In this document: positions 14,702 to 21,762 of the stretch, piece by piece
Layout of the letters: each line of letters opens with the position of its first letter
Numbering within the stretch: the stretch's first letter is position 1
Assembly (NCBI GenBank): GCA_902478705.1
Contig: CABSMB010000001.1
Span: forward strand, 1-31,765
Direction: 5' to 3'
Length of the DNA stretch: 31,765 bases
From: an uncultured Collinsella sp.
GTDB lineage: Bacteria > Actinomycetota > Coriobacteriia > Coriobacteriales > Coriobacteriaceae
Made by a program: the position numbers and the translations under genes
Notes under the pieces: model-generated
Told to the model about the DNA's origin: nothing
The model's input: the letters and a program-made list of their open reading frames with translations, nothing else
The model's database searches: none

Positions 14702-15394
14702 ATGGCCGAAAACCAAGTCCAGTCCGAAAAGAAAATGACCAGTCTGAATGTCTCATCGGAGACCCGTGACGCCATAAAGGACATCAGCACGAGCCTTGGT
14801 CTCTCGCAGGCCGATACCGTCGCCCGTTTGGTCGACGGCTACCACCCTAACGCCACTCCCGGCGTGAAGGCTGCGCTCGACGCATCGGCCGTCCTCGATG
14901 AGGCGGTCGAGCGGGTCAAGCGCATCATCGTGGGCGCTGCCGAAGCTGCCGCGATGGAGGCTCGTGCTGCCCGCGAGGACGCCGACGCCGCCAAGAAAAG
15001 TGCAACGGAACAGATTCAGAGCATCAAATCTAATTGCGTCGAGCAGGTCGCCGCCATCAAAGAGAAATTCGAGCTGGATACTGCGAGCTTGGAGATTGAG
15101 AACGATGAGCTCCACGCCACCGTCGCCGATTACCTCTCGCAGCTCAAGAAGCTCGATTCCGAGAACAATCAGCTCTTGGCAGAATCAGCCGCAAAAGACG
15201 ATCGAATTGAAAGCATGAGGGACGCGGTCGACGCTGCGGCCAAGGCTCAGGCCGATCTCAACGTCTCCCTCCTCGCCCAGCGTGACCTGATGGCCGAGGT
15301 CGCCGCCCTCAAGGACCGCCTCGCCGCCTCCGAGCAGCGGGCGGCCGTGGCCGAGGCCAAGGTCGAGGTCATGACCCAGACGAGGGGCGAGTAG
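14702..15394 (+). CDS. RHH/coiled-coil protein (KfrA- or partition-like)
   Basis: A 230-aa protein. Residues 10-45 (KMTSLNVSSETRDAIKDIST) form a probable ribbon-helix-helix or similar small DNA-binding unit. From about residue 60 to the end the chain is a long alpha-helical coiled coil rich in A, E, K, D and Q. This layout resembles KfrA-type plasmid proteins, which bind DNA at the N-terminus and support segregation or copy stability through the coil. ATG 14702 has tggag 9 nt upstream. Followed after 2 nt by a small membrane protein gene, so it may be tethered or co-regulated with it. Function is inferred from architecture only. Confidence 0.6.
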   Translation: MAENQVQSEKKMTSLNVSSETRDAIKDISTSLGLSQADTVARLVDGYHPNATPGVKAALDASAVLDEAVERVKRIIVGAAEAAAMEARAAREDADAAKKSATEQIQSIKSNCVEQVAAIKEKFELDTASLEIENDELHATVADYLSQLKKLDSENNQLLAESAAKDDRIESMRDAVDAAAKAQADLNVSLLAQRDLMAEVAALKDRLAASEQRAAVAEAKVEVMTQTRGE

Positions 15395-15396
15395 AT

Positions 15397-15606
15397 ATGT
15401 CCGACAAGCTAAGGCCGTCTCGCCGTGAGTTGATAACGGCAGGGCTAGTCGTCTTTTTGGTCATGGCACTTGTTTGGACTGTCATTGATGGTGCCGGCGC
15501 AAATGCGCTCACCATCAGCGGTGTCATCACCCGTCAAAATGCCGTCTGGGCTTCGCTTGCAGCAGTTTCAGTGGTCATGCTCATTGGGGCTTGGCTGTTT
15601 GGCTGA
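15397..15606 (+). CDS. Small membrane protein
   Basis: A 69-aa protein with two hydrophobic segments (ELITAGLVVFLVMALVWTVI and WASLAAVSVVMLIGAWLFG). The start is two bases after the stop of the coiled-coil protein, so the two are an operon. No family recognised. It may anchor a partner at the membrane. Confidence 0.6.
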   Translation: MSDKLRPSRRELITAGLVVFLVMALVWTVIDGAGANALTISGVITRQNAVWASLAAVSVVMLIGAWLFG

Positions 15607-15640
15607 TGGCATTCAAAAACAATTAAGTTTGGAGTAGTCG

Positions 15641-16150
15641 ATGGAACATCTCTCTGTTAAAAAGGCAATCAACCTAGCTCGGAACTTTGGGGCTGCTGGT
15701 GTTCTGGCAGCCGCCCTAGTTATGACCTCTGGGTGCAGCCAGGCAGACGATCGTCAGACGGCAGTTCAGGTCGCTGATTCTGATAACGCGCAGGAAGACG
15801 GGGTTTACGGCAAGATGGAGTATTCAGTCACCGGCGTCGAGGTGCATGATTCCTCGGCTGGCGATGGCGGGAAGGTTGCCGTTGTTCGCTGGCACGCCAT
15901 TAACAACCGATCGGCAGATTCATGCGCTGTTGGTAGCTACATCACGGCTTATCAAAATAAGCAGATGCTATCTCGCGGGTTTGCCGCCGATTTGCAGGAA
16001 GACCGCTTCTCTTCGCAAGGGCTTGCGCCGGGAGGCGAATGCGACGGCGTGTCGATTTTCGAACTCAATGACATGTCCCCCATCGAAGTGAAGATCGACG
16101 GAGTTGGGGCTGGATCGAACTCCGTCGACCAGAGCTTTGAATTGGAGTAG
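15641..16150 (+). CDS. Lipoprotein, DUF5067-like
   Basis: A 169-aa protein. The signal peptide has a lipobox MTSGCSQ; lipidation is expected at Cys 32. The mature part (KMEYSVTGVEVHDSSAGDGG, KVAVVRWHAINNRSADSCAV) looks like the immunoglobulin-like DUF5067/telomeric-repeat-type beta fold of Gram-positive lipoproteins. That is family recognition from memory. Start ATG 15641 with ggag upstream. Probably surface-exposed; role unknown. Confidence 0.65.
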   Translation: MEHLSVKKAINLARNFGAAGVLAAALVMTSGCSQADDRQTAVQVADSDNAQEDGVYGKMEYSVTGVEVHDSSAGDGGKVAVVRWHAINNRSADSCAVGSYITAYQNKQMLSRGFAADLQEDRFSSQGLAPGGECDGVSIFELNDMSPIEVKIDGVGAGSNSVDQSFELE

Positions 16151-16168
16151 GCCGCATAGCGGTTGATT

Positions 16169-16207
16169 TCTAGAAACCTTCTAGAGCATTTCTAGAGGGT
16201 TTCTAGA
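16169..16207. repeat. TCTAGA array, four copies at 11-bp spacing
   Basis: TCTAGA at 16169-16174, 16180-16185, 16191-16196 and 16202-16207. The last two lie within the 3' end of the minus-strand phosphoesterase gene. Spacing is exactly 11 bp throughout, as at 11358-11385. Confidence 0.75.
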
Positions 16208-16918
16208 GCCGGGCGCAGCATTTTCGATCGGCACGATGTCTCGGTAGATAAGGCGGTGCCTGGCGTCGCACCATTTGTCGCCGTGGTAGTGGCCGAAGAA
16301 CCAGGCGCGGTAGCCGATCCGCCCATCGAGCTCGCCAAGGAATCGCTGAAGCTGGTCGTCCCGATACTCGCGCCCGAGCTCGTGGCACAGCCCCTCAGCA
16401 AGGGCAGCCGGCGCCTCGTGAGTCACAACGTAGTCGACCTTCCAGCCCACGCGGTCGAGCGAGGCGCGGCAGTGCCCCATCTCTTCCTCGCTCGGCATCT
16501 CCTCGGGCCACCAGCTCCTCCCCTCCCTGCGATACTGCCTGTCATGGCTCGCGGCGCCGCCCATGGCGAGGACTGTGAGCCCGTCGATGTCGAACACCTC
16601 GCCGCGCATCAGGTGCAGCACGTGCGGTCGCGCCTCGTGGACGAGGCCGCCGTTCCAAACCCGTGCCGGCAGTCCTGCCAGCATCCGATGGTTCTCGTGG
16701 TTGCCGTCCACGAAGCACGTGGTCCACGGCTTCGACCCGAGCCAGTCGAGCCAGTATTTCTCGGCGTTGGACCCATCCCAGACAAAGCCGAAGTCGCCGG
16801 CCACGATCACCACGTCATCGCGCGTCAGCGTGCGGCCCAGTGGCCAATTCTTGAAGGCAAACCGGCTGGACCCGTACTCGGCCCTGCCGTGCACGTCGCC
16901 CGTCACATAGATAGCCAT
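16181..16918 (-). CDS. Metallophosphoesterase 1 (calcineurin-like)
   Basis: A 245-aa protein starting MAIYVTGDVHGRAEYGSSRF. Metal-site motifs are in order: GDVHG, GDFGF, GNHEN, VVTHEAP and GHYHGD. The start at 16918 overlaps the stop of the next gene upstream (ATGA). Such phosphoesterases hydrolyse phosphomono- or diesters or cyclic nucleotides; the substrate here is unknown. It is closest in sequence to the neighbouring protein, so the two probably arose by tandem duplication. Its last codons contain part of the TCTAGA array. Confidence 0.9.
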   Translation of the reverse strand: MAIYVTGDVHGRAEYGSSRFAFKNWPLGRTLTRDDVVIVAGDFGFVWDGSNAEKYWLDWLGSKPWTTCFVDGNHENHRMLAGLPARVWNGGLVHEARPHVLHLMRGEVFDIDGLTVLAMGGAASHDRQYRREGRSWWPEEMPSEEEMGHCRASLDRVGWKVDYVVTHEAPAALAEGLCHELGREYRDDQLQRFLGELDGRIGYRAWFFGHYHGDKWCDARHRLIYRDIVPIENAAPGSRNPLEML

Positions 16919-17643
16919 CAGTACGCGCCCCACGGCAGGAGTTTGTCCCCGAGTCTCACGATCCGGTCATACAGCACCGTGTGCCGTTCGTCCGGATTGC
17001 CGTCTCGGTGAAAATGTCCGTAATACCAGCGCTTGTAGTCCAGGCGATCCTCGAGCTCGTCGAGAAATCCGGTCAGCCGGTCCACATCTGGGCGTTCCCA
17101 GCCTGGGTCTGGGTAGAGCGTCGGCGAGAGCATGCGCGTCGAGCAGGTATGGGTGATGACGCAGTCGACTTTCCAGCCGGCCTCGCCGAGCCTTGCCCGT
17201 GCGGCATCGAAATCGCGCTCGTCCGGCAGCTCCTGCGGCCACCACGAGCTGTACGGGATGCGGTACGCCCTGTCGACGCTCGTCGCCCCGCCCATGGTGA
17301 AGACCGTCTTCCCGTCGAGCTCGAAGACCTCCCCGCGCATGAGGCGGCGGATGGACGAAGCATCCGACAGGCGTTGCGTCAGCCCGCCGTGCCACGGCTC
17401 CATGGGGCGCTCCTCCCAGTGGTCGAAGCGCTCATGGTTGCCGTCGACGAAGAGAACTGTGTAGGGGCGCGACTCGAGCCAGGCGATATCGGCGCATTCC
17501 TCGGCAGAGAAGTTCCACGGAAAGCCAAAGTCACCGGCGACGATGAGATAGTCGTTGCTGGTAAGACTATCGCCAAGCTCCCAGTCGCGGAGCTTTTGCA
17601 TGTCGAGTCCACTGTGGATGTCGCCTGTCACGTAGACCGTCAT
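16918..17643 (-). CDS. Metallophosphoesterase 2 (calcineurin-like)
   Basis: A 241-aa protein starting MTVYVTGDIHSGLDMQKLRD. Motifs GDIHSG, AGDFGFPW, DGNHERFD, ITHTCS and GHFHRDG are all kept. Overlaps its neighbours on both sides by 3-4 bp, so all three genes form one tight operon. Shares MRGEVF...TVLAMGGA/TVFTMGGAT and SWWPEEMP/SWWPQELP with protein 1. Confidence 0.9.
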   Translation of the reverse strand: MTVYVTGDIHSGLDMQKLRDWELGDSLTSNDYLIVAGDFGFPWNFSAEECADIAWLESRPYTVLFVDGNHERFDHWEERPMEPWHGGLTQRLSDASSIRRLMRGEVFELDGKTVFTMGGATSVDRAYRIPYSSWWPQELPDERDFDAARARLGEAGWKVDCVITHTCSTRMLSPTLYPDPGWERPDVDRLTGFLDELEDRLDYKRWYYGHFHRDGNPDERHTVLYDRIVRLGDKLLPWGAY

Positions 17644-18278
17644 CGGATTACCACTTCCCTCTTGTACGCCGCCAGCTCGCGCTCGACCTGCCTGTCGCCG
17701 GTCTCGTTGACCCACCAGGGCCATTTCACCCGGCCGCACGGCTCGTCGACTCCGGCGAACCATTCCCTCAGCCCGTCGAGGCTCACCGGGGAGTGCCCGT
17801 TGGCATCGCAACCGACGTCGTAGCGCAGAAGGCCCTGCTTGCGGTTGAACTCGTTGTACGCGCCGCCGCTGCTGTGGATGTGCCCGTGGAGGTGCCACGA
17901 CCCATGGTTCATGCCCTGCCAGTCGGCCATGGGGTAATGGCTCAGGACGATCTTCTGCCCGTCGATCTTGAGCACGCAGATCGGCGGCTCCACGGTGAAG
18001 GCGCCCGCGACCGCCGGCTGGGTCCAGTCCTTGTCGTGGTTTCCCGGGACGAGGTGGATGCGCCTGCAGGCGATCTGCTTGCGCAGCCCGTAGGCATCCT
18101 GGGCGGTCATCTTGAAACTAAAATCCCCCAGGATGTAGAGCTCGTCGTCCACGGCGACCCTGCTGTTGATGCTGTCGATGATGGCGTCGTTCATCTGCCA
18201 AATCGTCTCCCACGGGCGGTCGGTGAACTTCAGCACGTTCTCATGCCCGAAATGGGTGTCGCTGGTGAACCAGATCAT
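17640..18278 (-). CDS. Metallophosphoesterase 3 (phage-type)
   Basis: A 212-aa protein starting MIWFTSDTHFGHENVLKFTD, the form common in phages and plasmids. Motifs are SDTHFGHEN, LGDFSF, VPGNHDK, LSHYPM and HGHIHSS. First gene of the operon, with ggagaca upstream at 18285-18291 (complement). More divergent than the other two. Three different enzymes of one fold in one operon suggests processing of a phosphorylated substrate or nucleotide signal, possibly counter-defence; this is inference. Confidence 0.9.
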   Translation of the reverse strand: MIWFTSDTHFGHENVLKFTDRPWETIWQMNDAIIDSINSRVAVDDELYILGDFSFKMTAQDAYGLRKQIACRRIHLVPGNHDKDWTQPAVAGAFTVEPPICVLKIDGQKIVLSHYPMADWQGMNHGSWHLHGHIHSSGGAYNEFNRKQGLLRYDVGCDANGHSPVSLDGLREWFAGVDEPCGRVKWPWWVNETGDRQVERELAAYKREVVIR

Positions 18279-18461
18279 TCCATTGTCTCCTTGTCGCTAA
18301 AAACCGTTCTCCTTTGCGCAGTTGAGGAGACGTATTTTGAGCGACATGAGGCGTTCGAACCTCATGTTCTGTGCTCCAATCTGCCGGATTGTCCCAGCTA
18401 AAACTTCAAAACCTCGTGCGGGCAGAAAACCGTGTCCCGTTTGTGGGGTCATAGTATAGGC

Positions 18462-18570
18462 ACTGTTAGAACTAATAGCCCAAATCCGTTGCCAACTAGC
18501 CATTATTAGCAACTATTAGGCCTTTTGGACAGCCGAACTGACTAATAGCCGCTATTTGTTGGGCTGTTTT
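18462..18570. repeat. ATTAG/CTAAT repeat cluster, copy 1
   Basis: Copies of actaatag, attattag, actattag and gctattt, including attagcaactattag and aatagcccaaatcc, which are found again at 19.25 kb. The two clusters bracket the small toxin-like gene and the 18.9-kb frame. Also contains gccttttggac, a partial match to the 22-bp iterons. Confidence 0.6.
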
Positions 18571-18609
18571 GCGACCACGAGCACTGCCGTGGATTCTTGA
18601 CACGGCGCA

Positions 18610-18735
18610 TCGACAACAGCAATGTCAAACGGGTAGAATGGTGCCGACGGCAGCCCAAGTCGTAGGAAGCTGGGCAGAGCCGTTGCTTTGAAGAGTTAGG
18701 TCACCGCCTTAGCGACGGTGGCCTTTCTTTTTGGG
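18610..18735 (+). ncRNA. Candidate antisense antitoxin RNA
   Basis: A promoter-like TCGACA (18610-18615), 18-nt spacer and TAGAAT (18634-18639). Then about 85-90 nt: a stem acggcagccca/tgggcagagccgt, and a terminator hairpin (caccg...cggtg, 18702-18720) followed by gcctttcttttt. It ends over the 3' end of the convergent 41-aa gene, as in Fst/RNA II-type systems. Confidence 0.5.
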
Positions 18736-18834
18736 CTTCGAACCCTGCTTGAGTGCCTTGGAAAGGCCGACGAGGGCCGTGAGGAGCGAGACCAGGGCGG
18801 TCAGGAGCTTCACGAACTCGGTGAAATCGGTCAT
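18709..18834 (-). CDS. Small hydrophobic peptide, candidate type I toxin
   Basis: A 41-aa peptide starting MTDFTEFVKLLTALVSLLTA, with one membrane segment and a strongly basic tail (KQGSKPKKKGHRR). A perfect site ggaggtg lies 8 nt before ATG 18834; an ATG at 18840 is too close to it. Short hydrophobic peptides with charged tails, encoded opposite a small convergent RNA, are the form of Fst/TxpA-like plasmid-addiction toxins that act on the membrane. The sequence itself matches none I remember. Alternatively a holin-like or regulatory peptide. Confidence 0.65.
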   Translation of the reverse strand: MTDFTEFVKLLTALVSLLTALVGLSKALKQGSKPKKKGHRR

Positions 18835-18911
18835 GGGCATCACCTCCCATCGGATGGAGGGCTCTGCCCGGCACGAGGGCTGCCGACAGCGCTGCTGATT
18901 CTAGCAGAGCG

Positions 18912-19214
18912 TCATTCTTCTTCAATCAATCCGTGCTCCACTCCCTCGCCGGAATCCAGTCTTTCCGCAGCTCGACGAAGGTGTTCTTGATTCCCGCGAC
19001 CCCAAAACGGATCGTCTTCGCGCTCGTCACGGGCCTTGAGCTTGCCCCTGGCTCTCTCGACGGCCTTGCCAATCGCTTGCCGCCGAACCTCATCCTTAAC
19101 TTCCTCGCCGATCTCCCCAAATTCCAACGCCGGCCCGTTCTTGCTCACCGGTCCGTACATGCTCGGCCCTCCCCTGCTCGCGACCTGTTTTCCAGCCAAG
19201 ACCGTACTCGCCAT
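18912..19214 (-). CDS. Hypothetical protein, possibly truncated or frameshifted
   Basis: Up to 100 aa starting MASTVLAGKQVASRGGPSMY, with a charged helical middle (EFGEIGEEVKDEVRRQAIGK). The frame is open upstream of the ATG and reads WPDEELFKLLEA, which looks like protein, so the true 5' end may be lost in the repeat cluster. Near the 3' end an alternative frame (GIKNTFVELRKDWIPAREW) looks at least as protein-like, suggesting a frameshift. No family recognised and no good ribosome site. Confidence 0.35.
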   Translation of the reverse strand: MASTVLAGKQVASRGGPSMYGPVSKNGPALEFGEIGEEVKDEVRRQAIGKAVERARGKLKARDEREDDPFWGRGNQEHLRRAAERLDSGEGVEHGLIEEE

Positions 19215-19216
19215 TG

Positions 19217-19315
19217 CTTCTAATAGCTTGAACAGCTCTTCATCCGGCCACTATTAGCAACTATTAGCCCAAATCCTCCAGCCCAGCAGCCAATAACCAC
19301 CATTAGCCCAGCTAA
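19217..19315. repeat. ATTAG/CTAAT repeat cluster, copy 2
   Basis: ctaatag, actattagcaactattag, attagcccaaatcc, caataaccaccattagccca. Shares 15-bp words with 18462-18570. Confidence 0.6.
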
Positions 19316-19431
19316 ACGACCAAAACAAATCGCCCGGTGCACAGAATCTGAACAGTCACGAGACGCGTTGAACTCAACATGCGTGGCCTGTCCCGCGTGG
19401 ACAGCTACAGGGTCGTCTGCGTCGCCGGCCC

Positions 19432-19454
19432 TGTGCCCTTTTTGGCAACTTTTG
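19432..19454 (+). repeat. Outlying 22-bp-type iteron
   Basis: tgtgccctttttggcaactt matches the iterons at 20777-20936 and the copy at 22481-22503. Confidence 0.7.
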
Positions 19455-19555
19455 TCTGCCATGGATTATCTCAACCCATAGGGGCAGCAAAAAACTAACG
19501 ACAATCCATTTTTAGCCACTAAGGTTTTGTTCACCAATATGCCTAAATCATTCAG

Positions 19556-19589
19556 AACTGTAACAGTTTAGTTAGAAGTGGTATATACT
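19556..19589 (+). promoter_or_regulatory. Promoter and operator of the CopG-like gene
   Basis: aactg-taa-cagtt palindrome (19556-19568) followed by a -10-like TATACT (19584-19589). The position fits repression by the RHH protein encoded next. Confidence 0.5.
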
Positions 19590-19616
19590 GTCTTCAACCG
19601 AAAGGAGGATCATCGT

Positions 19617-19799
19617 ATGAGCAACACGCCCGTTGCGACTAACAAAAAACGGCTTATGATTACGCTACCAACCGAGCTGACCGAACAAATGGATACAAAG
19701 GCTCGGGAACTCGGTTTAACGAAATCTGGACTCGTTGCGCTCGCGATTCAGAACCTGTTAAATGCGGAGGAGATTCGTCTTCATCAGCAGAAACAGTAG
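19617..19799 (+). CDS. CopG-like ribbon-helix-helix repressor
   Basis: A 60-aa protein starting MSNTPVATNKKRLMITLPTE. The beta strand KKRLMITLP is followed by two helices (ELTEQMDTKARELG and SGLVALAIQNLL), the full RHH fold. Start ATG 19617 has aaaggaggat. Located just upstream of the initiator gene, it probably represses its own promoter and limits rep expression, as CopG does in small plasmids. An antitoxin role is possible but no toxin gene follows. Confidence 0.75.
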   Translation: MSNTPVATNKKRLMITLPTELTEQMDTKARELGLTKSGLVALAIQNLLNAEEIRLHQQKQ

Positions 19800-19814
19800 G
19801 AATATATAACGCAA

Positions 19815-19850
19815 AAAGGACCCTCATTAGCTTGGCGGCTTGGGTCCTTT
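19815..19850 (+). terminator. Stem-loop after the CopG-like gene
   Basis: aaaggaccc (19815-19823) pairs with gggtccttt (19842-19850). 18-nt loop. May partly stop transcription entering rep. Confidence 0.55.
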
Positions 19851-19902
19851 AAGCGAAGTGTCATCAACTTGTTGGTAATATTCTACCACTCAAAACATGT
19901 TG

Positions 19903-19921
19903 GTGACCTTGGAAAGGTCAC
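19903..19921 (+). promoter_or_regulatory. Hairpin holding the rep ribosome binding site
   Basis: gtgacc/ggtcac with the Shine-Dalgarno-like ggaaagg in and next to the loop, 3 nt before ATG 19925. Could control initiator translation. Confidence 0.5.
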
Positions 19922-19924
19922 TTT

Positions 19925-20731
19925 ATGGACGTAAATGGCGCTCCGCCCAGCGGGGGGAGCACGTTCAAAAACACAATCTCGAAGGAGGACTTCGCAGCCC
20001 TCCTTGCCCAGTCCAAGCCGAGCAACGCACAGATGACATCGAGCCACGTTTCCGCTTTAAACGCAGAATCATGGCTCAAGGACAGCTCAGCCGACAGCGG
20101 TCGTTTCATCGCGCTCCCTCTCTCGATGCTTTCGCTTCGCAAATCCGAGGCAAAGCTATCCCTAAGCGAGCTCCTTGTCCTAGCATATATCCACGGATTC
20201 CAGCGCAGGGATCCCCTGAAGGGATGCCGCTCGAACGCCAAGACGATTGCCGAAGCCCTGGGCATCTCTCCCTCGGCGCTCAGCAAGAGGCTGCAGAAGC
20301 TCAAAAACTTCGCTCTAATCAAAAAAGAAGGCCATGGCGAAGAAATCACCTACAGGGTCGATGAGACTAGGTGGGCGGAGCTCTGCGGCATCGAGTTCAT
20401 CGATGCGGTGGCTCTTCACGAGTGGACTTCGCGCGGAACTTTCTGCCGGATCCCCCTTTGGGCGATTCGCGATACCGATCTCTCCGCTCTCGACAAGGTT
20501 CTTTTCGGCTACATCTTTTCGTTCTTCGCGGCAAAGGAACCAAAGCCGTTTCGAGTATCGACCCAGAATGCCGCCGATCAGCTCGCCGTCAGCAAAAGCA
20601 AACTTCGCGTCTCCCTCGAAAAGCTCACGAGCCTGAATCTCGTCGTGAAAACCGTCATCTCGCCCAGGGCACCCGCCGAGTACAGCGTCGATCCGCAGTC
20701 ATGCATGGATCGCGGTTCCAGGAACCTCTGA
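19925..20731 (+). CDS. Plasmid replication initiator-like protein with two winged helices
   Basis: A 268-aa protein. The first HTH lies around residues 95-130 (SNAKTIAEALGISPSALSKR). A second lies around 210-245 (STQNAADQLAVSKSKLRVSL). Two winged-helix domains are the plan of iteron-binding initiators (RepA/RepE-like). Immediately downstream follow a terminator, 22-bp iterons and an AT-rich stretch, as expected of an origin. Start ATG 19925 has ggaaagg. I see no helicase or primase domain. An alternative is a phage-type replication or regulatory protein, but the iterons favour an initiator. Confidence 0.75.
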   Translation: MDVNGAPPSGGSTFKNTISKEDFAALLAQSKPSNAQMTSSHVSALNAESWLKDSSADSGRFIALPLSMLSLRKSEAKLSLSELLVLAYIHGFQRRDPLKGCRSNAKTIAEALGISPSALSKRLQKLKNFALIKKEGHGEEITYRVDETRWAELCGIEFIDAVALHEWTSRGTFCRIPLWAIRDTDLSALDKVLFGYIFSFFAAKEPKPFRVSTQNAADQLAVSKSKLRVSLEKLTSLNLVVKTVISPRAPAEYSVDPQSCMDRGSRNL

Positions 20732-20733
20732 GT

Positions 20734-20763
20734 AGGACGGGCAATAAATCGCCCGTCCTTTTT
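20734..20763 (+). terminator. Rho-independent terminator of rep
   Basis: aggacgggc/gcccgtcct, 9-bp perfect stem, 8-nt loop, then ttttt. Confidence 0.88.
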
Positions 20764-20776
20764 ATTTGCCCCCCGC

Positions 20777-20936
20777 TATGCCCCTTTCGGCAATTTCCTA
20801 TGCCCCTTTCGGCAATTTCCTGTGCCCCTTTTGACATTGGCAGTTTCCAAAAAGGGCACAGGAAGTTTCCAAAAAGGGCACAAAAACCCGAAAACTGTGC
20901 CCTTTTGGACAACCAAAAGTTTCCAAAAAGGGCACC
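20777..20936. repeat. Origin iterons, 22-bp period
   Basis: Two identical 22-bp units (20777-20798 and 20799-20820, tatgcccctttcggcaattt plus cc) and a diverged third (from 20821). Then units in the opposite orientation: gtttccaaaaagggcac at 20843 and 20865 (22 bp apart) and 20919, with another forward unit at about 20895. Single copies stand at 19432 and 22481. Period of two helical turns and position after the initiator gene point to the origin of replication. Confidence 0.82.
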
Positions 20937-21193
20937 AATAATATCTAAAGAGGTTTTAAGAGAAAGAAAAGGGAAGAGGACTTTTTCTTTGATTTGAGAT
21001 TTTTATTCACGTCCATGTCAATCACCGTTTAATCGAAAACTGATCCACTCGCAACGTACTTTCCCGGAAATAAATCCGGTACGGCCCTATTGGTCTTAGC
21101 GACCAGCGAAACGTTATAGGCAAATCGAACGCTCGCTTTTCACCGGAAAGGAGAGCAATCGATCTGACTGAAATCGCTACGTCCTTGCCAACT
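20937..21193. other. AT-rich origin flank, no gene
   Basis: About 75 bp of purine/AT-rich sequence (20937-21010) directly after the iterons is a possible melting region. The rest has a small tggtc/gacca hairpin near 21100 and no supported ORF. Confidence 0.5.
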
Positions 21194-21289
21194 CTCAGCG
21201 CCGGCGTCGCTTCGCTCCCCGGGCGGACTAACCCACTTATCTGTAAACACCTGCAATTCGGCAATGGCCGAATCCGTTTTCCGGTTGCC
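21194..21289 (+). repeat. Dispersed repeat B, copy 2
   Basis: Matches 11157-11251: ctcagcgccggcgtcgcttc, gctccccgggcgga, acacctNcaattcggc and the attcggc/gccgaat hairpin with ccgtttt. The middle part (about 15 bp) differs. Confidence 0.75.
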
Positions 21290-21423
21290 GACATTTGGTC
21301 AACCTCACTTCAATTACCGGAAGGGAGCTACAGAATCGAAAATAAGACGTCCTATCGGTGAGGTTCGACCGTTTTCTCACTGATAGATAAAACGGGTCTT
21401 AAATCGGCTCTCAGAGGCCCATA

Positions 21424-21453
21424 CAAAAGAAAACGGGCACCTGACGGTACCCG
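21424..21453 (-). terminator. Terminator of the parA operon
   Basis: On the minus strand acgggtacc-gtca-ggtgcccgt (two internal mismatches) is followed by ttttctttt. Confidence 0.7.
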
Positions 21454-21462
21454 TGATTCCGA

Positions 21463-21762
21463 TTAGATTTCCTTTTCGGCCAGATAGCGATCGAAAAGCT
21501 CCCGAGCGATATCCGATACGGACTTGTCCTCCTCGAGTGCCACTTGCTTCAGACGTTTTCGGTAACTCTCCGGAACGTACACGGACAGCTGAACAAGCCT
21601 CTCAGATGCCCCTTCAGCGCCCTTTTTGGGGCGCCCGGCTTTCCGTACCTGAGGAGCCGGTTTCTGGGTCTCAGATGCGCTCTCAACGATTTTCTGCTGC
21701 CTCTCCTCGGCCTTTTCCGCTGCGACGTTGAAGTATGAGGTCGCCTTTTTGAACTTTGCCAT
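21463..21762 (-). CDS. parB: RHH partner of ParA (ParB/ParG-like centromere-binding protein)
   Basis: A 99-aa protein. A basic, disordered N-terminal half (KKATSYFNVAAEKAEERQQK, KAGRPKKG) is followed by a C-terminal RHH (RLVQLSVYVPESYRKRLKQV, then SVSDIARELFDRYL). Small RHH proteins encoded directly after a ParA ATPase bind centromere repeats and stimulate ParA through a flexible N-terminus. The ATG abuts the parA stop with no gap. It probably also represses the operon through the repeats at 22.34-22.42 kb. Confidence 0.75.
   Translation of the reverse strand: MAKFKKATSYFNVAAEKAEERQQKIVESASETQKPAPQVRKAGRPKKGAEGASERLVQLSVYVPESYRKRLKQVALEEDKSVSDIARELFDRYLAEKEI

Noticed and set aside
19220..19462. 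Minus-strand 80-codon frame
   Set aside because: Begins inside an iteron and covers the ATTAG cluster; only a weak ribosome site. Treated as non-coding.
20371..20997. Second plus-strand frame overlapping rep and the iterons
   Set aside because: Out of frame with rep, runs through the terminator and iterons; clear shadow.
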